Part shown: piece by piece, positions 4,518-6,391 of the stretch
Numbering within the stretch: the first letter of the stretch is position 1
Layout of the letters: every line of letters starts with the position of its first letter
NCBI GenBank assembly: GCA_947379685.1
Contig: CANCOG010000294.1
Span: 1 to 6,391 of the forward strand
Direction: 5' to 3'
Length of the DNA stretch: 6,391 nucleotides
DNA from: Flavipsychrobacter stenotrophus
GTDB lineage: Bacteria > Bacteroidota > Bacteroidia > Chitinophagales > Chitinophagaceae
Translations under genes and position numbers: made by a program
The notes under the pieces: model-generated
What the model was told of the DNA's origin: nothing
Databases searched by the model: none
The model's input: only the letters and a program-made list of their open reading frames with translations

Positions 4518-6391
4518 TATAGCCCACCAATAGCGGCACCTCCCAACATTGAATAGTAGGGTTTATTGAACAGATTTGTGGCGCCAAGTTTTGCAACGAT
4601 GCCGGGTTTTACAAATTTATAATTGAACTGGGCATCACAGCTCCAGAAGGCTGGCACCATACCATTCACCAGAAATGAAACATAGCTGAACGATGTTTGA
4701 TATCTGTAGGTAATTCCAGCACCCAAATGCTTCCAGATGTTTTCAGTTATGACCGACGCATTGAACATCCATTGTGGTGTATTGAATCCATCTTCCAGCC
4801 CATCCTTGTTTTCTGTGCGGTCGAGCTGGCTGAAGGTTGCATTGACCAGCAAGGTAAGGTGCTGATTGTACTTATACGTTAGGCCCAGACTTGCACCGTA
4901 GTTTTTGATGATGCTTTTCGAATTCGTCCATAGCCTGTATTTATCTTGTTTCCCCGCCGAATAGAGATAGGTCGCCACAGAATCAGGGTTGGCTGTTTTG
5001 GGTATGCTGGCTTCAACCTGCGCGATAAAGCTATTATAATAATTGTAATAGCCATCGGCATCGATTAGGAACTTTTTGCAGAGTGCGATGCTGCGTACTC
5101 CAAATTCAAACGAACGAACGTATTCGGGCTGGAGGTAGGTGTAAGGGTTTTGCTTAAGGAGCGTTTTCTCTTTTGCTATTGCAGCAGCCTGGGTGAGGCC
5201 GAGCGTATTTACGTCATTGTTTACTTTCGCCTGGAATGCATCTATCGAAGCCTTGGTCCAAGAGTGTTCAAATATCCCGTCCGACATCACCTTCAGTCCA
5301 CCCACTCGTTTTACACCGCCACTGATGACGTTGGAAAAGCCCTCAAAGATGCTCGGGAATCGGTACCCACTCTGGAATGAAGCGCGTATGCTTAACGCAT
5401 CTCCCGGTGAGTAGACGGCAGTAATTCGAGGGTTGACCTTCCAGCTGAAATAATCGCCATAGTCAGCCCTGACAGTAGCTCCCAGGCGGAGGCGTTTATC
5501 AAAAAATTCTTTATTCAGCTGAGTGAAACCACCCACCTTGCTGTAAGTGAGGTCCTTGCCTGTGTCTACAGGGTTGATAAAGTAATTGCCGTCCGGGACA
5601 ATAATGTAGGTGCGGCGGTCGAAACCGGATTGCAATTGCAGCTCATGTTTATGGAAAAAATCGGGGAATAGTTTGTCCCAATTGAGCAACCCTTCGCCAT
5701 GCAGCATGTATGATTGCACCCTGAGTGCAGCGCCGATGTCCCAATTATTAATATTGATCAGTTCAGCCTTTTTTTGATCAAATGCTGCAGTTCCAGGCTG
5801 GTATCGCCCATTGTCCGCTGTTTGACGGGCAAGTCTAAGAGCGTCAGCGGTATTTTTTCCGCTTGCCGCTGATGAATTAAATGCGTTGGTGAAGTCGGTG
5901 AACCAGGTATTGTCGGGCTTAAATGCCTTATCCATCGTTTCGGCAAGCGAACGGATATTATAGGATTTTGCAGTGTTTTCCAGGGTAAGGTATGCCTTTA
6001 CTTCGAACGCTTTTGCACGGTAATTGATGACATATTGAGCCAGTGTATAGTCTTTCAAACTGAAACGGTTTGATCGTTGATAGATATTATTGATCATTGC
6101 TCCACTATAGTGAATAGATATTTCCTGCCCTTCCCGTGGCCTGTAATAGATACCTGCTTCGCCCTTGTAGTTCTGGATAGTGTAGTCAGTAATGTCGGTT
6201 TCACGGTACCCAGTGCGTGCGACAACATATTGTTTGCCATTTAGCGTAAGGGTTCTTCTGTTAGATGACTCATTGCCATAGGCGTTCACCTCGTCGGTTG
6301 CCGGATTGCTGCCGCCGGTAATACCTGTCGAGGTATTGAGGCCGGCACCAAGGTCTGTTCTGTTATCTGCTACGCCGTCCTTGCCCTTGGT
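4490..6391 (-). CDS. TonB-dependent outer-membrane receptor (partial, N-terminus outside window)
   Basis: This is the C-terminal 633 residues of an outer-membrane gated transporter that imports a bound ligand using TonB-ExbBD energy. The frame is open to the window edge, and the GTG at 6287-6289 is an internal Val, not a start. The signal peptide, any carboxypeptidase-like N-terminal domain, TonB box, plug and first strands are missing. Visible residues (numbered from the edge) are almost all beta-barrel, with alternating aromatic and polar strands. GYRFPSIFEGF (342-352) and NLFNKPYY (606-613) followed by IGGLYYLSLVYTM match conserved spots of Bacteroidota TonB-dependent receptors. Two long Ala/Lys-rich, helix-like segments (about 149-219 and 369-419) interrupt the strands and are probably extracellular loops. 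No SusD-like gene lies downstream, so it is probably not a glycan-type SusCD pair. The ligand is unknown; siderophore, metal or peptide are all possible. The stop is TAA at 4490-4492, with no room for a terminator before the facing gene. Confidence 0.9.
   Translation of the reverse strand, partial: TKGKDGVADNRTDLGAGLNTSTGITGGSNPATDEVNAYGNESSNRRTLTLNGKQYVVARTGYRETDITDYTIQNYKGEAGIYYRPREGQEISIHYSGAMINNIYQRSNRFSLKDYTLAQYVINYRAKAFEVKAYLTLENTAKSYNIRSLAETMDKAFKPDNTWFTDFTNAFNSSAASGKNTADALRLARQTADNGRYQPGTAAFDQKKAELININNWDIGAALRVQSYMLHGEGLLNWDKLFPDFFHKHELQLQSGFDRRTYIIVPDGNYFINPVDTGKDLTYSKVGGFTQLNKEFFDKRLRLGATVRADYGDYFSWKVNPRITAVYSPGDALSIRASFQSGYRFPSIFEGFSNVISGGVKRVGGLKVMSDGIFEHSWTKASIDAFQAKVNNDVNTLGLTQAAAIAKEKTLLKQNPYTYLQPEYVRSFEFGVRSIALCKKFLIDADGYYNYYNSFIAQVEASIPKTANPDSVATYLYSAGKQDKYRLWTNSKSIIKNYGASLGLTYKYNQHLTLLVNATFSQLDRTENKDGLEDGFNTPQWMFNASVITENIWKHLGAGITYRYQTSFSYVSFLVNGMVPAFWSCDAQFNYKFVKPGIVAKLGATNLFNKPYYSMLGGAAIGGLYYLSLVYTM
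4495..4506. repeat. 12-bp perfect palindrome in the convergent gene overlap
   Basis: TGGTATATACCA equals its own reverse complement and sits inside the 28-bp overlap of the methyltransferase and receptor genes. Each strand reads GTA TAT ACC in frame, so both proteins carry Val-Tyr-Thr near their ends. In RNA it could form only a 4-bp stem (UGGU/ACCA), too weak for a terminator alone. Confidence 0.5.

Noticed and set aside
6287..6289. GTG as the start codon of the receptor
   Set aside because: The frame stays open for 34 more codons to the window edge, and the predicted product would lack signal peptide, plug and TonB box. The codon is an internal Val.
1..6391. Defence island, CRISPR array, mobile element or biosynthetic cluster
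   Set aside because: I saw no direct repeat array, transposase, integrase, nuclease or toxin-antitoxin motif; the genes are ordinary envelope and metabolic families.

Overview
The window looks like chromosomal DNA of a member of the Bacteroidota, probably near the Chitinophagaceae/Sphingobacteriia. This is an inference from several signs. No start codon has a clear Shine-Dalgarno sequence. Several leaders carry the TAnnTTTG (-7) promoter element typical of this phylum. A large TonB-dependent receptor is present, and two lipoprotein-type signal peptides occur. G+C is moderate. No ribosomal marker is present, so the assignment stays at phylum level.

Layout. Bases 1-53 may hold the last codons of an outer-membrane beta-barrel gene running in from the left. 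Bases 54-250 are non-coding, with a promoter-like element and two perfect short palindromes. Five forward genes follow. They encode a secreted Rieske [2Fe-2S] protein (251-664), an unrecognised lipoprotein (807-1472), the endolytic murein transglycosylase MltG (1537-2562), a monofunctional proline dehydrogenase (2646-3812) and a class I SAM-dependent methyltransferase (3885-4517). The right third is filled by the reverse-strand C-terminal 633 residues of a TonB-dependent outer-membrane receptor (4490-6391), cut by the window edge. Its last codons overlap those of the methyltransferase gene tail to tail.

How they fit together. The forward genes are separated by 64-142 bp gaps, several with their own promoter-like element, so they look like separately transcribed housekeeping or envelope genes rather than one pathway operon. 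Three or four products act in the envelope (Rieske protein, lipoprotein, MltG, receptor). Proline dehydrogenase and the methyltransferase are cytoplasmic or membrane-peripheral. I see no mobile element, CRISPR array, tRNA, rRNA, toxin-antitoxin pair or defence island, and no convincing novel multi-gene system. The most unusual local structures are the 12-bp palindrome inside the convergent gene overlap, through which both proteins end in Val-Tyr-Thr from identical codons, and the palindrome-bearing leader of the Rieske gene.
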